Source: CALBPI01 sp038529355 (GTDB lineage Bacteria; Pseudomonadota; Gammaproteobacteria; Steroidobacterales; Woeseiaceae). From it: 64,000 nucleotides of DNA. A program made the translations under genes and the position numbers. Location of the stretch: NCBI GenBank assembly GCA_038529355.1, contig JBCBDU010000005.1, forward strand, positions 1 through 64,000, read 5' to 3'. The notes under the pieces were generated by a model. That model was given only the letters and a program-made list of their open reading frames with translations. It was not told the origin of the DNA and did not search any database. Of the stretch, positions 1 to 9,620 are shown in pieces; the stretch's first letter is position 1, and each line of letters opens with the position of its first letter.

Positions 1-12
1 GGAGCGATACTG

Positions 13-498
13 ATGAAACTGATAACCCGAGCTTTGCTGATCACCAGCCTGCTGCTGAGTGCCACGACGGCGCTTGCCCAGCAGGGAAAGATTGAATTGA
101 AGACTGTTGTCGAGAAAGAACAACGCACGACGAACGCCGATGGCGAGTCGATCGTGCAACTCGTGCCAGCCGAAAAAGTCGTGCCTGGTGATGTTGTGAT
201 TTACACGGTCACCTACACCAATGTCGCCGATCAGGCGGTGGAAAAAGTGGTAATCACCAACCCGATCGGTGAGTCGCTGGAATATGTCGCCGATTCGGCG
301 TTCGGTCCGGGCGCCAAAGTGAGTTTTTCGGTCGACGGCGGCAACGCTTTTGACGAGTTGGACGCGCTGACAGTTGAGCGCAACGGCGAGCGCGTGGCAG
401 CCACGTCTGCGGACCTGACCCACATCCGCTGGACGCTGGATGGCGAGCTTGCGCCGGGCTCACAAGGATTTGCACGCTTCCGCGCACGATTGAATTGA
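13..498 (+). CDS. Exported DUF11-type repeat-domain protein
   Basis: A 161-residue protein opening with a clear Sec signal peptide: MKLITRA, a hydrophobic run, then ALAQQG, with cleavage probably after ALA near residue 22. The mature part is one beta-rich module. It contains VVPGDVVIYTVTYTN and a later VVITNPI segment, the hallmark of DUF11/conserved-repeat domains of bacterial surface proteins. GGAG at the first bases of the window sits about 8 nt before the ATG. It is followed by two further proteins of the same type on the same strand, so a joint role at the cell surface is likely. It has no LPXTG, lipobox or obvious catalytic residues. Function is unknown; the family assignment rests on motif and composition. 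Confidence 0.8.
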   Translation: MKLITRALLITSLLLSATTALAQQGKIELKTVVEKEQRTTNADGESIVQLVPAEKVVPGDVVIYTVTYTNVADQAVEKVVITNPIGESLEYVADSAFGPGAKVSFSVDGGNAFDELDALTVERNGERVAATSADLTHIRWTLDGELAPGSQGFARFRARLN

Positions 499-638
499 AC
501 CTGACGGCCTTGCGCCGTTGATTCCTGGCAATGGATTTCCAGGCTCCAAACACAACAAGGATGGTCGGTGCCGCGCAGGGCACTCGGCCAAAGATGAGCG
601 ACTGCGCAAACAGTTTTTTTCTAACCAGGAGTAGCGAA

Positions 639-1760
639 ATGAAATTCGCCAACAAGCTGCTGACAGGTCTAGGCCTTGTCAGCGTAAGCGTTGTCGGACT
701 GGTCTTGGCGCCTGCAGCACACGCTGTCGGTACTGAGGCAGGTCAATCAATCGACAACGTCGCCACCGTCGGCTACGACGTTGGTGGCATTGCACAGACG
801 CCCATTGAGTCGTCGCCAACCGGTAACTCTACCCCGGGCGCGAACAATGGCGCCGCAACGTCGTTCGTCGTTGATAACCGCGTCGACCTGACATTGGTCG
901 AAGTGGGCGGTGCGACAACACCGGTCAATCCGGGTGAGGCCAACGTGGTCACTACCTTCCAGCTGACCAACACCGGTAACGCCGCGCAAGACTATGCGTT
1001 ATCAGCGGTCAACCTCACGGCAACTGATCCGGACGTCTTTGGTAACACGGACACAACGGACGTTAACAACTTGCGTGTATTCGCTGACACCGATGGCAGT
1101 GGCACGTTCACGCCAGGCGATCAGCCGTTCGCCGACAGCATTGCTGCTGACGCGCAGGTGCTGGTATTCGTTGTTGCGGATGTGCCGATCGGTGCGACCA
1201 ACGGTGATTTCGCCAACGTTAGCGTTACTGCGACGACGGCCGTTGCCGGTTCGGCAGGCGCAACAATTGTGACTGAGACGACGGGTGGTGATACCGCCGG
1301 CGTTGATGTTGTGTTCGGCGATGCGGGCAATGATGGTCTGGAATCAGCAGCGGATGGCTATGAAGTGTCGTCAGCAGCGTTGTCTGTCGCCAAATCGGAA
1401 GCACTGATCCGTGATCCGATCAACGGCACGACTGATCCGTTGCACATTCCGGGTGCTGTCATTGAGTACACGATTACTGTGGTGAACACCGGCGGCGCCG
1501 ATGCAACCAACGTGAGCGTGACTGACATCATTGACGGTGCGTTGACCGTGCTCGAAGACGAGTATAACGGTGGCGCTTCAGACATCTCTTACACAGTCGC
1601 GGGTACCACCTTGTTCTGTACAGCAGACGCCGGTGATGCCGATGCTGACAACTGTGGTTTGAGCGGCGCAACGCTGGAAGCGGACGTCAGCGCAACGCTG
1701 GGTACCAACGTTGGTGTTGACGATACGTTAGTCGTGAACTTCCGGGTCACGATCAACTAA
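639..1760 (+). CDS. Exported DUF11-type surface protein
   Basis: A 373-residue protein. I chose the ATG at 639 over the upstream ATG at 531 because AGGAG lies 6-10 nt before it and a good signal peptide (MKFANKLLTGLG... APAAHA) starts there. The mature protein is rich in Thr, Val, Asp and Asn and nearly lacks Lys. It contains a module with VTTFQLTNTGNAAQDY, an acidic segment with DTDGSGTFTPGD that resembles a calcium-binding loop, and a C-terminal DUF11-like module (GAVIEYTITVVNTGGADATN). A Cys pair near the end (FCTADAGDADADNCG) could form a disulfide. It ends in VVNFRVTIN, similar to the end of the previous gene, suggesting related domains. Precise function unknown. Confidence 0.8.
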   Translation: MKFANKLLTGLGLVSVSVVGLVLAPAAHAVGTEAGQSIDNVATVGYDVGGIAQTPIESSPTGNSTPGANNGAATSFVVDNRVDLTLVEVGGATTPVNPGEANVVTTFQLTNTGNAAQDYALSAVNLTATDPDVFGNTDTTDVNNLRVFADTDGSGTFTPGDQPFADSIAADAQVLVFVVADVPIGATNGDFANVSVTATTAVAGSAGATIVTETTGGDTAGVDVVFGDAGNDGLESAADGYEVSSAALSVAKSEALIRDPINGTTDPLHIPGAVIEYTITVVNTGGADATNVSVTDIIDGALTVLEDEYNGGASDISYTVAGTTLFCTADAGDADADNCGLSGATLEADVSATLGTNVGVDDTLVVNFRVTIN

Positions 1761-1766
1761 TCGGCT

Positions 1767-4700
1767 GTGCGACGTTTTAACGCTACATCCGGGAAGTCCC
1801 GGGGCACGCAACTGCGTGCCCCGGGTTTTCTCGTGTGCGTTGCAAACGTCACACTGTCGGTGTTGCTGGTTTGGGTCAGTGGCATCAATGCCGCATTGGC
1901 GGCAACGCCACCCGGCACGCTGATCAACAACACGGCGACGGTTACGTTTTCCGACATCGCCGGAGACCCGGTTGTCGTGAACAGCAACACCGTTGCGGTT
2001 ACCAGTGTTTTTGGGCGTACGCCGGCCAGCACAGGTTTTGTACGCCTGGTCGATGCGCCGGTCGCACTGGCTGAGCGTCGCGGTCCGACACGTTGTTTGA
2101 GTGGCGGTGCATTTGCGCTGTTGCCAGCACCGGTTGGCAATGATGGGCAGCCACTGGATTTGACCAATGCACTACCCGGTGTCGAGGCGGGTATCTTCAA
2201 TGCCGACGAAACCGCATTCCTGCGGCTTGCGGACGGTGATCAAAATCTCGACGCTAATTTACGCGAAACCGTTGAAGTGACGGTTCGCAATAATGACAGT
2301 GGTGACAGCGAAACGCTGGAGCTGCTCGAAACTGATCGCAACACCGGTATCTTCTCCGGTTACATTCCGTTAGCGAACGATGCTGCGGTAAACGGTAACT
2401 GCGTGCTGGAAGGTGCCAGCGACTCAACGCTGCAGATTGACTACACCGACCCTGCTGATGCGACCGATGTTGTACAGGCGCAGGCGCTGGTGGAACCGTT
2501 ATCGGTTGTGTTTGACGCAGTCACTGGTCAACCGGTCAACGGCGCCACGATTACGCTGGTTGACAACGCTACCGGTTTGCCGGCGACGGTGTTCGGCAAT
2601 GACGGTGTCAGCCTGTATCCATCAACGGTCGTCAGCGGTCAGCAAGCGACCGATGCCAGCGGCATCGTGTACAGCGTGCCCGATGGTGGATTCCGTTTTC
2701 CGGTCGTCGCGGCAGGTCGCTATCGATTGTCGGTAACGCCGCCAACGGCCTATCTTGCGCCTTCGCTGCGCAGCGTTGATGAACTGAACGCGTTGCCCAA
2801 TGCGCCCTTTGATTTGGGCGATGCCTCGTTTGCAAATGTGTTCGAACAACTGGCGGCCGGGGTCACAACGTTGGTCGATATCCCACTCGATCCGTTTGAC
2901 GGCGGTCTGTTCCTGACCAAGAACACGACACTGACAACGGCTGCCGTCGGTGATTTCGTGCCATACACGCTAACGCTGGAAAACAGCTCCAGTCGTGCAC
3001 CGGCGACCAGCGTGCAATTGACCGATACGCCGGCACCTGGATTGCGTTTCGTTGCAGGGTCGGCGCGCCTGGACGGCAACGTCATCGCCGATCCGACGAT
3101 GCTGGCCAATACGGCTGGTGCGTTTGAGTTCAATTTGCCGCCACTGGCGCCCGAGCAGCGCGTCACGTTGACGTATGTGCTCGAGGTGACGGGTGGTGCG
3201 CGCGGCAAGCAGGCAACCAATGCGGCGTTGGCCGTCGCCGATGGTGACGTTGTCTCTAACGAAGCGCTGGTGGCTATCGCGCTGCGCGAAGATCTGTTCC
3301 GCTCACGCAGCACACTGATCGGCCGCGTGGTCGAAGCGGATTGCACCGCAGAGCGTTTCGCCGATGACGTTGGTGTCGCCGGCGTTCGGATCTATCTGGA
3401 AGACGGGCAATTCGTCGTGACCGATGAGCACGGGCGTTTTCACATGGAAGGGCTGGAGCCGGGCCGCCATACGGTGCAGATGGACAACCTGACTATCCCC
3501 GAATGGCTTGAACTGGCGCGCTGTGATGATGCGCCACGCTTCGGTCGTCGTGCGGATTCGCAGTGGGTGAATCTGTCGGCAGGTTTGGTCGAGCGCGCCG
3601 ACTTTTACTTGAAGCGCAAGGCCGCCAACACGGGCGAGGTTGCGCTGCGACTGATCAATAGCGATGGCGCTACGCCGGACATCATCAACTATGAGCTGAG
3701 TGTGACCGGCAACGGGGCTGTCGCGTTGGATGCCGTGAGTGCGACGGTCTTGCTGCCCGAGGGCGCGACGCTGCAACCTGGCACATCGCGCCTGAATAAC
3801 CAGTTGCTGCCCAGCCCCCGTATGGCCGGCAACGCGGTCGTCTTCGTGTTAGGCGATCGTACTGGCCGCTGGAGCGACACAGTCACGTTCAGTGCATCGA
3901 TCGATCCGTCCTATTCAGGTGAGCTCGTCAGTCGCGCTGTGGTTAACTTCAATACGCCGACGGCGAAGAATCAGCGCACGCCTGTTGGCGAGGCGCGTAT
4001 GCAGCGCGAGGCGGCAACAACAGAAAATGCCGACTATGTTCTGGCGCTCGGGTTTGACGTGTTGTCGGCGCAACTGTCGCCGACGGACCGGGAATCGCTG
4101 GATGTGTTGATCGATCAGTGGCGTGGTGTGTACAACATCCAGATCAGTGCCATCGGCCACACAGATTCGGATCGCATCGCGGCGCGTAACCGCCACATTT
4201 TCGCTGACAACTATGCCTTGTCCGAAGCGCGTGCCGCCGCCGCTGCCCAGTACCTGGCTGATGCTCTGGACGTGCCGGCAAGTGCAATCACCGTTCGTGG
4301 CAACGGTGCGGACAAACCGGTCGCGAGCAACGACACCGCTGACGGGCGCAAACGCAACCGTCGCGTGGAGCTGGTGATGACCGGTTTGCGGCCCGGGCGT
4401 CAGGCGGCCGTTGAAGTCACACAGCGCGACAGCGGCTTGCAAACGCAACTGACCACTGCCGACAAGCCCGGGCCTGATTCGCTGACGGATCCGCTGGACG
4501 AGAAAATTCGCCGCAACGAGGCATTAGCCGAGACCGAAGACGCACCACAAGTGCCGGCGTTTGCCGAGCTGCCCACGAGCAACGGATTCGTGTTGCCGAC
4601 CGAAAGCTACCAGCCGGCGATCCCGAGCATCACGATTGCAATATCGCATTTGCCAACCCATCGCGTTGAATTGCTGCTCAACGATCAACGCGTCAACGCG

Positions 4701-7661
4701 CTCAACTTTGAAGGTATGGCCACGGACGGGGATCGTACCCGCTCGGTCAGCACCTGGCGCGGTGTCGATCTGGCAATGGGCGAGAATCAGATGTTGGCAC
4801 GGGTTGTCGATGAGAACGGTGCGCTGGTCGATGAATATCGTCGCACCGTGCACTATGCCGGTCAGCCGGTGCGCGGCAAGTTGTTGCCGGAGCAAAGCCG
4901 ATTGATCGCCGACGGACGTCAGCGACCGGTATTGGCGATCCGTTTGTTCGATGGCGAAGACCAACCGGCGCGAGCGGCGTCCATCGGCAACTTTTCGCTG
5001 GACCAGCCGTATCGCTCGTGGTTCGAAGTGAGCCGCGACCGCGACAACGATCTGGTGCGCATCGGTGAGCGCACACCGTTCTTCCGCGTTGGGCCGGATG
5101 GCATCGCCTACATTGAGCTGGAACCGACGACCCAGGCCGGTGAGGTCACATTACGCCTGCAATTCCCGAACGAGCGCGAGCAGGAGCTGCGCGCGTTCCT
5201 GAAACCTGCGCCGCGTGACTGGATTCTGGTCGGTTTTGCCGAAGGTACACTCGGTTACAACACGTTGCGCGACAACACCACCCTGGCACAAGCGGCAGAA
5301 CTGGAAGATGAGTTCTTTAAGGACGGCCGCGTTGCGTTCTTTGCCAAAGGTCGCATCAAGGGCGATGCGTTGTTGACCATCGCCTACGACACCCGCGGGC
5401 GCGCCGACGACCGCGATGCGTTCCGCACCGAAGTTGATCCGGATCAGTTCTTTACGTTGTATGGCGACGGTACCGAGAGCCGTTTTGAAGCCGCCAGCCA
5501 GCGCAAGCTGTACGTCAAGCTCGAGCGCAACCAGTTTGTTGCGTTGTTTGGCGACTACTCAACCGGTCTGTCGACAACTGAGCTGTCGCGCTATGAGCGT
5601 CGCTTCAATGGTCTGCAGGCGCAGTACGTTGGCAGTCGATTCACGTTCAACAGTTTTGCTGCCGAATCTGATCAGGCGTTTTCACGTGACGATATCTCTG
5701 GCAACGGTACCTCGGGTTTGTATCGTTTGACGTCGCAGAATCTCGTCATCAACAGCGAGCAGATACGTATCGAGACGCGCGACCGCTTCAATGCCAGTCA
5801 GGTGCTCGAGACCCGTCGACTGACGCGCTACCTCGACTACGACATTGACTACATCAACGGTACGTTGTTCTTCAAACGGCCAATCCCGTCGCGCGATCAG
5901 AATCTGAATCCGCAAATCATCGTGGCCGAATACGAGACCCGCAACGGCAACGAGGATGATGTTGTTGCCGGCGGTCGCGCCACCATTCGCATGCTGGATC
6001 AGGCATTGGAAGTTGGTGTAACCGGTATCCGTGAGGAGAATGCTGTTGACGCGAACGTCTTGCTGGGTGCCGATGTGCGTTGGCAGGCGACCGACAATAC
6101 GTTGGTCACTGCGGAGTATGCGGATACCAACCGTGATGACCTGCAGCAGGCAACTTCCGGCTATGCCTACAAGGTAGCGGTAGAGCATGCAACCGGCGCC
6201 ATCGATGCGCGCGTGTTCCACGAATACAGCGACAGCGGTTTCGGTCTGGGTCAGCAGACAGGCAACCAGATTGGTGTGCAGAACACGGGCGGCCAATTGC
6301 GCTGGCAGTTTGCCGAACGCTGGTTCCTGCAATCCCAGGTCGGCTTGCAGGAGAACCTCGATACAGGCACGCAGCGCCGCCTCGGCGATGCCGAGCTGCG
6401 CTACGACAGTGGCAAGTTCAATGCATTCGCAGCGCTCGCATCCGTGCGCGACGAGGCGACGGATGGCACCGTGCGCGAATCGGATCTGGCGCGCGTCGGA
6501 ATTGCACAGCGGATCTGGGGTGATCGCCTGACGCTGCGTGCGCAAACCGAGCAGGCGCTGAGCAATAACGAAGGCAGTCTGGACTTCCCAGCACGCTCGA
6601 CGGTCGGCGTGGATCTCAACTTCCGCAACGTAACGTTGTTCGCCGAGCACGAATTGGCGGAAGGTCAGAACATCACCGCGCAGACGACGCGCGTCGGTGT
6701 GCGCACGACGCCGTGGCAGCGCGCGCAGTTTACGACGACGCTGGATAATCAGGTGAGCGAATTTGGGCCACGGCTGTTCGCCAACGTCGGTTTTATCCAG
6801 GGTTGGCAGATTTCGGAGCACTGGACCGTCGACGTCGGCGTCGATCATGCGAACACGTTGATTGAAGGAGAGCCGTTGGTGTTCGATATCGACAGACCGT
6901 TGGCATCGGGCAGTCTTAGCGACGACTATGTGTCGGCTTTCGTTGGCGCGTTGTACCAGTCGGATCTATGGTCAGCGAACTCGCGCTATGAACAACGCAA
7001 TGCCGATACCGACACGTCGCAAACGCTCGTGGTTGGCTGGTTCCGTGAGCCGGTAGCCGGGCACGGCTTCTCGGTTGGTTTGCAACTGTTCGACAACGAG
7101 CGCAACGATGGCAGCGCGCAGCAGCGCGGCGATTTGCGCTTTGGCTGGGCGTATCGCAAAGCCGATCGCCAGTGGGCATTCCTGAATCGTACGGATCTTG
7201 TGTTTGAAGACACAAGCACGCTAGGCGCGTCTCGTGACACCAAGCGGATCGTAAACAACTTCAACGCCGTCAAGCGCCTGTCTGCTGGGCGCGAGCTGGC
7301 GCTGCAATACGCCTCCAAGTATGTTGTGTCGCAGATTGACGGCGACCAGTTCTCGGGCTACACCGATCTTGCCGGCGTCAGCTATCGCGCTGCGTTCTCG
7401 GAGCGGTGGGAGTACCGCCTGAACGGTAGCGCGCTGCACTCGTGGAACAGCGATGTCATCGATTACAGCGTCGGTGCTGAGCTTGGTTACAATCCTCGCG
7501 ACAACCTGTGGCTCAGTGTCGGCTACAACCTGATCGGCTTCCGCGATGCCGACTTTGACAATGCCCGCTACACGGCAGCCGGTCCGTTCATCAACGTAAC
7601 GATCAAAGCGGATCAGCACACATTACGCGAGATTGCCGGCCGTTTTCGGGGCAACCGCTAG
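1767..7661 (+). CDS. Giant exported protein with DUF11, Cna/SdrD-like and OmpA-like domains
   Basis: 1964 residues from a GTG at 1767, which has no convincing ribosome site. A hydrophobic export segment ends at INAALA near residue 43. In order: a Val/Thr-rich beta region; a DUF11-type module (VGDFVPYTLTLENSS); a carboxypeptidase-regulatory/SdrD_B-like module near residues 515-580 (GVRIYLEDGQFVVTDEHGRF); an OmpA-like peptidoglycan-binding domain near 745-870 (GHTD, then LSEARA and NRRVELV); then about 800 residues from DWILVGFAEG onward. The last part has many short alternating hydrophobic/aromatic strands, as in an outer-membrane barrel. A terminator hairpin overlaps codons 11-21, so translation may start downstream, for example at GTG 1833, though this would remove the basic n-region. 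Probably an envelope scaffold; function unproven. Confidence 0.8.
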   Translation: MRRFNATSGKSRGTQLRAPGFLVCVANVTLSVLLVWVSGINAALAATPPGTLINNTATVTFSDIAGDPVVVNSNTVAVTSVFGRTPASTGFVRLVDAPVALAERRGPTRCLSGGAFALLPAPVGNDGQPLDLTNALPGVEAGIFNADETAFLRLADGDQNLDANLRETVEVTVRNNDSGDSETLELLETDRNTGIFSGYIPLANDAAVNGNCVLEGASDSTLQIDYTDPADATDVVQAQALVEPLSVVFDAVTGQPVNGATITLVDNATGLPATVFGNDGVSLYPSTVVSGQQATDASGIVYSVPDGGFRFPVVAAGRYRLSVTPPTAYLAPSLRSVDELNALPNAPFDLGDASFANVFEQLAAGVTTLVDIPLDPFDGGLFLTKNTTLTTAAVGDFVPYTLTLENSSSRAPATSVQLTDTPAPGLRFVAGSARLDGNVIADPTMLANTAGAFEFNLPPLAPEQRVTLTYVLEVTGGARGKQATNAALAVADGDVVSNEALVAIALREDLFRSRSTLIGRVVEADCTAERFADDVGVAGVRIYLEDGQFVVTDEHGRFHMEGLEPGRHTVQMDNLTIPEWLELARCDDAPRFGRRADSQWVNLSAGLVERADFYLKRKAANTGEVALRLINSDGATPDIINYELSVTGNGAVALDAVSATVLLPEGATLQPGTSRLNNQLLPSPRMAGNAVVFVLGDRTGRWSDTVTFSASIDPSYSGELVSRAVVNFNTPTAKNQRTPVGEARMQREAATTENADYVLALGFDVLSAQLSPTDRESLDVLIDQWRGVYNIQISAIGHTDSDRIAARNRHIFADNYALSEARAAAAAQYLADALDVPASAITVRGNGADKPVASNDTADGRKRNRRVELVMTGLRPGRQAAVEVTQRDSGLQTQLTTADKPGPDSLTDPLDEKIRRNEALAETEDAPQVPAFAELPTSNGFVLPTESYQPAIPSITIAISHLPTHRVELLLNDQRVNALNFEGMATDGDRTRSVSTWRGVDLAMGENQMLARVVDENGALVDEYRRTVHYAGQPVRGKLLPEQSRLIADGRQRPVLAIRLFDGEDQPARAASIGNFSLDQPYRSWFEVSRDRDNDLVRIGERTPFFRVGPDGIAYIELEPTTQAGEVTLRLQFPNEREQELRAFLKPAPRDWILVGFAEGTLGYNTLRDNTTLAQAAELEDEFFKDGRVAFFAKGRIKGDALLTIAYDTRGRADDRDAFRTEVDPDQFFTLYGDGTESRFEAASQRKLYVKLERNQFVALFGDYSTGLSTTELSRYERRFNGLQAQYVGSRFTFNSFAAESDQAFSRDDISGNGTSGLYRLTSQNLVINSEQIRIETRDRFNASQVLETRRLTRYLDYDIDYINGTLFFKRPIPSRDQNLNPQIIVAEYETRNGNEDDVVAGGRATIRMLDQALEVGVTGIREENAVDANVLLGADVRWQATDNTLVTAEYADTNRDDLQQATSGYAYKVAVEHATGAIDARVFHEYSDSGFGLGQQTGNQIGVQNTGGQLRWQFAERWFLQSQVGLQENLDTGTQRRLGDAELRYDSGKFNAFAALASVRDEATDGTVRESDLARVGIAQRIWGDRLTLRAQTEQALSNNEGSLDFPARSTVGVDLNFRNVTLFAEHELAEGQNITAQTTRVGVRTTPWQRAQFTTTLDNQVSEFGPRLFANVGFIQGWQISEHWTVDVGVDHANTLIEGEPLVFDIDRPLASGSLSDDYVSAFVGALYQSDLWSANSRYEQRNADTDTSQTLVVGWFREPVAGHGFSVGLQLFDNERNDGSAQQRGDLRFGWAYRKADRQWAFLNRTDLVFEDTSTLGASRDTKRIVNNFNAVKRLSAGRELALQYASKYVVSQIDGDQFSGYTDLAGVSYRAAFSERWEYRLNGSALHSWNSDVIDYSVGAELGYNPRDNLWLSVGYNLIGFRDADFDNARYTAAGPFINVTIKADQHTLREIAGRFRGNR
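1798..1830 (+). terminator. Strong rho-independent terminator between the second and third surface genes
   Basis: A perfect 13-bp inverted repeat: arm 1798-1810 and arm 1813-1825 with a 2-nt spacer (12 bp plus a tetraloop in practice). The stem is very GC-rich and is followed by TTTTCT. It lies 38 nt after the stop of the preceding gene, which it should terminate. It also falls inside the first codons of the next gene as read from its GTG at 1767, so it may act as an attenuator for the giant gene. Confidence 0.8.
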
Positions 7662-7688
7662 CGCCGTAAACGCGTTACACTGCGCGCC

Positions 7689-9620
7689 ATGATTGATGTG
7701 GATGCGCTGCTCGGCGAGCACGGTCCGGTCGCCGACGCGATCCCGGGCTATCAACCCAGAATTTCCCAGCGACTGATGGCGCAGGCCGTTGCCGAGGCGC
7801 TGTTTGGCGGTCAGCAACTGGTCGTTGAGGCAGGTACCGGCACCGGCAAGACCTTTGCCTATCTGCTGCCCGCGTTGCTGTCTGGCGCGCGCACGATCGT
7901 ATCGACCGGCACGCGTGCGCTGCAGGATCAGCTCTATCATCGTGATTTGCCGATGATTGCCAAGGCGGTCGGTCGCCCGGTACGCACGGCATTGCTAAAA
8001 GGTCGTTCCAATTACCTGTGCTTGCAGCGTCTAGACGCTGCGTTGACGGAAAACGGTGCATTCACGGGCAAAGAGGCCAGCGCGTTGCGAAGCTGGCGCG
8101 ATGCGACGAAGACCGGCGACAAGGCGGAGGTCACGGCGATCGCCGAGGACGCGACACTGTGGCCGCGCGTCACATCAACTGCCGAAAACTGCCACGGTCA
8201 GAAGTGCGCGTTTTACGACGACTGCTACGTGGCAAAGGCGAGACGCGAAGCCCAGCAGGCAGATCTTGTCATCGTCAATCATCACCTGTTGCTTGCCGAT
8301 CTTGCGTTCCGCGAGGGCGGTTTCGTCGAATTCCTTCCGGAGGCGGATGCGATCATCATCGACGAGGCGCATCAGCTGCCGGATATTGCGCTGACGTTTT
8401 TTGGCGTCAGCTTGTCGATGCGCCAGTTCGCCGACCTATACGACGAACTCGAAGTGCTGGTGTCGGCAGTAGGTGGACCGCCATTCAACGATGCGTTGCG
8501 CGATGCGCGCACGGCGATGCTAAAGGTGCGCGAGCATGCGCCGTCGCAACCGGGGCGCTATGACCAGAATACCGTAGATGTAGCGCTGTCCGAGCAGATT
8601 GGGCAGCTTGCATCGGCGCTGCAGGCGCTGGTGGATACGATCGATGCGCTGGGCAACACGGTCGAAGGAATTGAGCCGCTACTGGATCGCCTGCTGCGGT
8701 TGTATGACCGGCTGCGCATTGTGTCGGCCGAGGACGATGAAGAAGGTTTGCGTTGGCTCGATGTCACGCAGCGCGGCCTGCGCTGGCACATGACGCCGCT
8801 CGATGTGTCCGAGCGCATGCGCCAGGCTGTCGATGCCACTGAGGCTGCCTGGGTGTTTACGTCCGCAACGCTTGCCGTGGGCGAGAACTTCATGCATTTC
8901 ACGGATCGACTCGGGCTCAACGATGCGCGCTGTTTGAAATTTGATACGCCGTTCGATCTGGTGAGCCGTGCGCGTCTGCTGGTGCCGCGAGACTTGCCGG
9001 CGCCCAATATGCAGCAGTACATCCCCGCGCTGCTCGAGCGCACGACACCGTTGCTGGAACATGTCGATGGCGGTGCGTTTTTTCTGCACACCAGTTATCG
9101 CGCTTTGCACCAGAGCGCTGACTGGTTTCGTGAGCGCCCGGAGTTGTTGCGCGGTCGCACGCTGTACGTGCAGGGCGACGCACCACGCGGTCAGTTGTTG
9201 GCTTCGTTCCGCAAGGAAGGCAATGCCGTGTTGCTGGCGACCGGGACGTTCTGGGAAGGCGTTGACGTGCGCGGTCGTGCGTTGCGCCTGGTCGTCATCG
9301 ACAAGCTGCCTTTTGCATCGCCCGATGACCCGATGCTCGTTGCACGCAGCGCGTTCCTGCGCTCGCAACAGCGTAATCCGTTTGTTGAGCAACAGCTACC
9401 CGAGGCGGTGCTCGCATTGAAACAGGGCGTAGGGCGCTTGTTGCGTGATGTTGACGATTTCGGTGTCATTGCGATTGGTGATCCGCGTTTGCACAGCAAG
9501 GGTTACGGCAAGATTTTTCTGTCAGCGCTGGCACCGATTCCGGTGCATGAGTCGGTGACGGACGTCGTGACGTTTCTGGACGGTTTTGCTGCCGAGCAGC
9601 AACAGCAGGCAGCGCTGTGA
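7689..9620 (+). CDS. yoaA: DinG/YoaA-family iron-sulfur DNA helicase
   Basis: 643 residues, close to the usual YoaA length and shorter than DinG. It has Walker A GTGTGKT at residues 49-55 and a DEAH box at 225-228. Cysteines 111, 168, 173 and 179 have the spacing expected of the XPD-type 4Fe-4S domain. A C-terminal helicase half carries LLATGTFWEGVDV and GVGRLLRD. The family unwinds damaged or structured DNA 5' to 3' using ATP, and E. coli YoaA works with the polymerase III chi subunit. The stop codon overlaps the GTG of tsaB, the same neighbour as in E. coli. DinG remains an alternative name; length and neighbourhood favour YoaA. Confidence 0.88.
   Translation: MIDVDALLGEHGPVADAIPGYQPRISQRLMAQAVAEALFGGQQLVVEAGTGTGKTFAYLLPALLSGARTIVSTGTRALQDQLYHRDLPMIAKAVGRPVRTALLKGRSNYLCLQRLDAALTENGAFTGKEASALRSWRDATKTGDKAEVTAIAEDATLWPRVTSTAENCHGQKCAFYDDCYVAKARREAQQADLVIVNHHLLLADLAFREGGFVEFLPEADAIIIDEAHQLPDIALTFFGVSLSMRQFADLYDELEVLVSAVGGPPFNDALRDARTAMLKVREHAPSQPGRYDQNTVDVALSEQIGQLASALQALVDTIDALGNTVEGIEPLLDRLLRLYDRLRIVSAEDDEEGLRWLDVTQRGLRWHMTPLDVSERMRQAVDATEAAWVFTSATLAVGENFMHFTDRLGLNDARCLKFDTPFDLVSRARLLVPRDLPAPNMQQYIPALLERTTPLLEHVDGGAFFLHTSYRALHQSADWFRERPELLRGRTLYVQGDAPRGQLLASFRKEGNAVLLATGTFWEGVDVRGRALRLVVIDKLPFASPDDPMLVARSAFLRSQQRNPFVEQQLPEAVLALKQGVGRLLRDVDDFGVIAIGDPRLHSKGYGKIFLSALAPIPVHESVTDVVTFLDGFAAEQQQQAAL

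Noticed and set aside
531..638. Upstream ATG extension of the second surface protein
   Set aside because: The 36 extra residues lack a ribosome site and would bury the signal peptide; AGGAG before 639 fixes the start.
5682..6848. A 388-codon minus-strand frame inside the giant surface gene
   Set aside because: It lies wholly within a well-supported gene and has no domain motif or ribosome site; it reflects codon bias.
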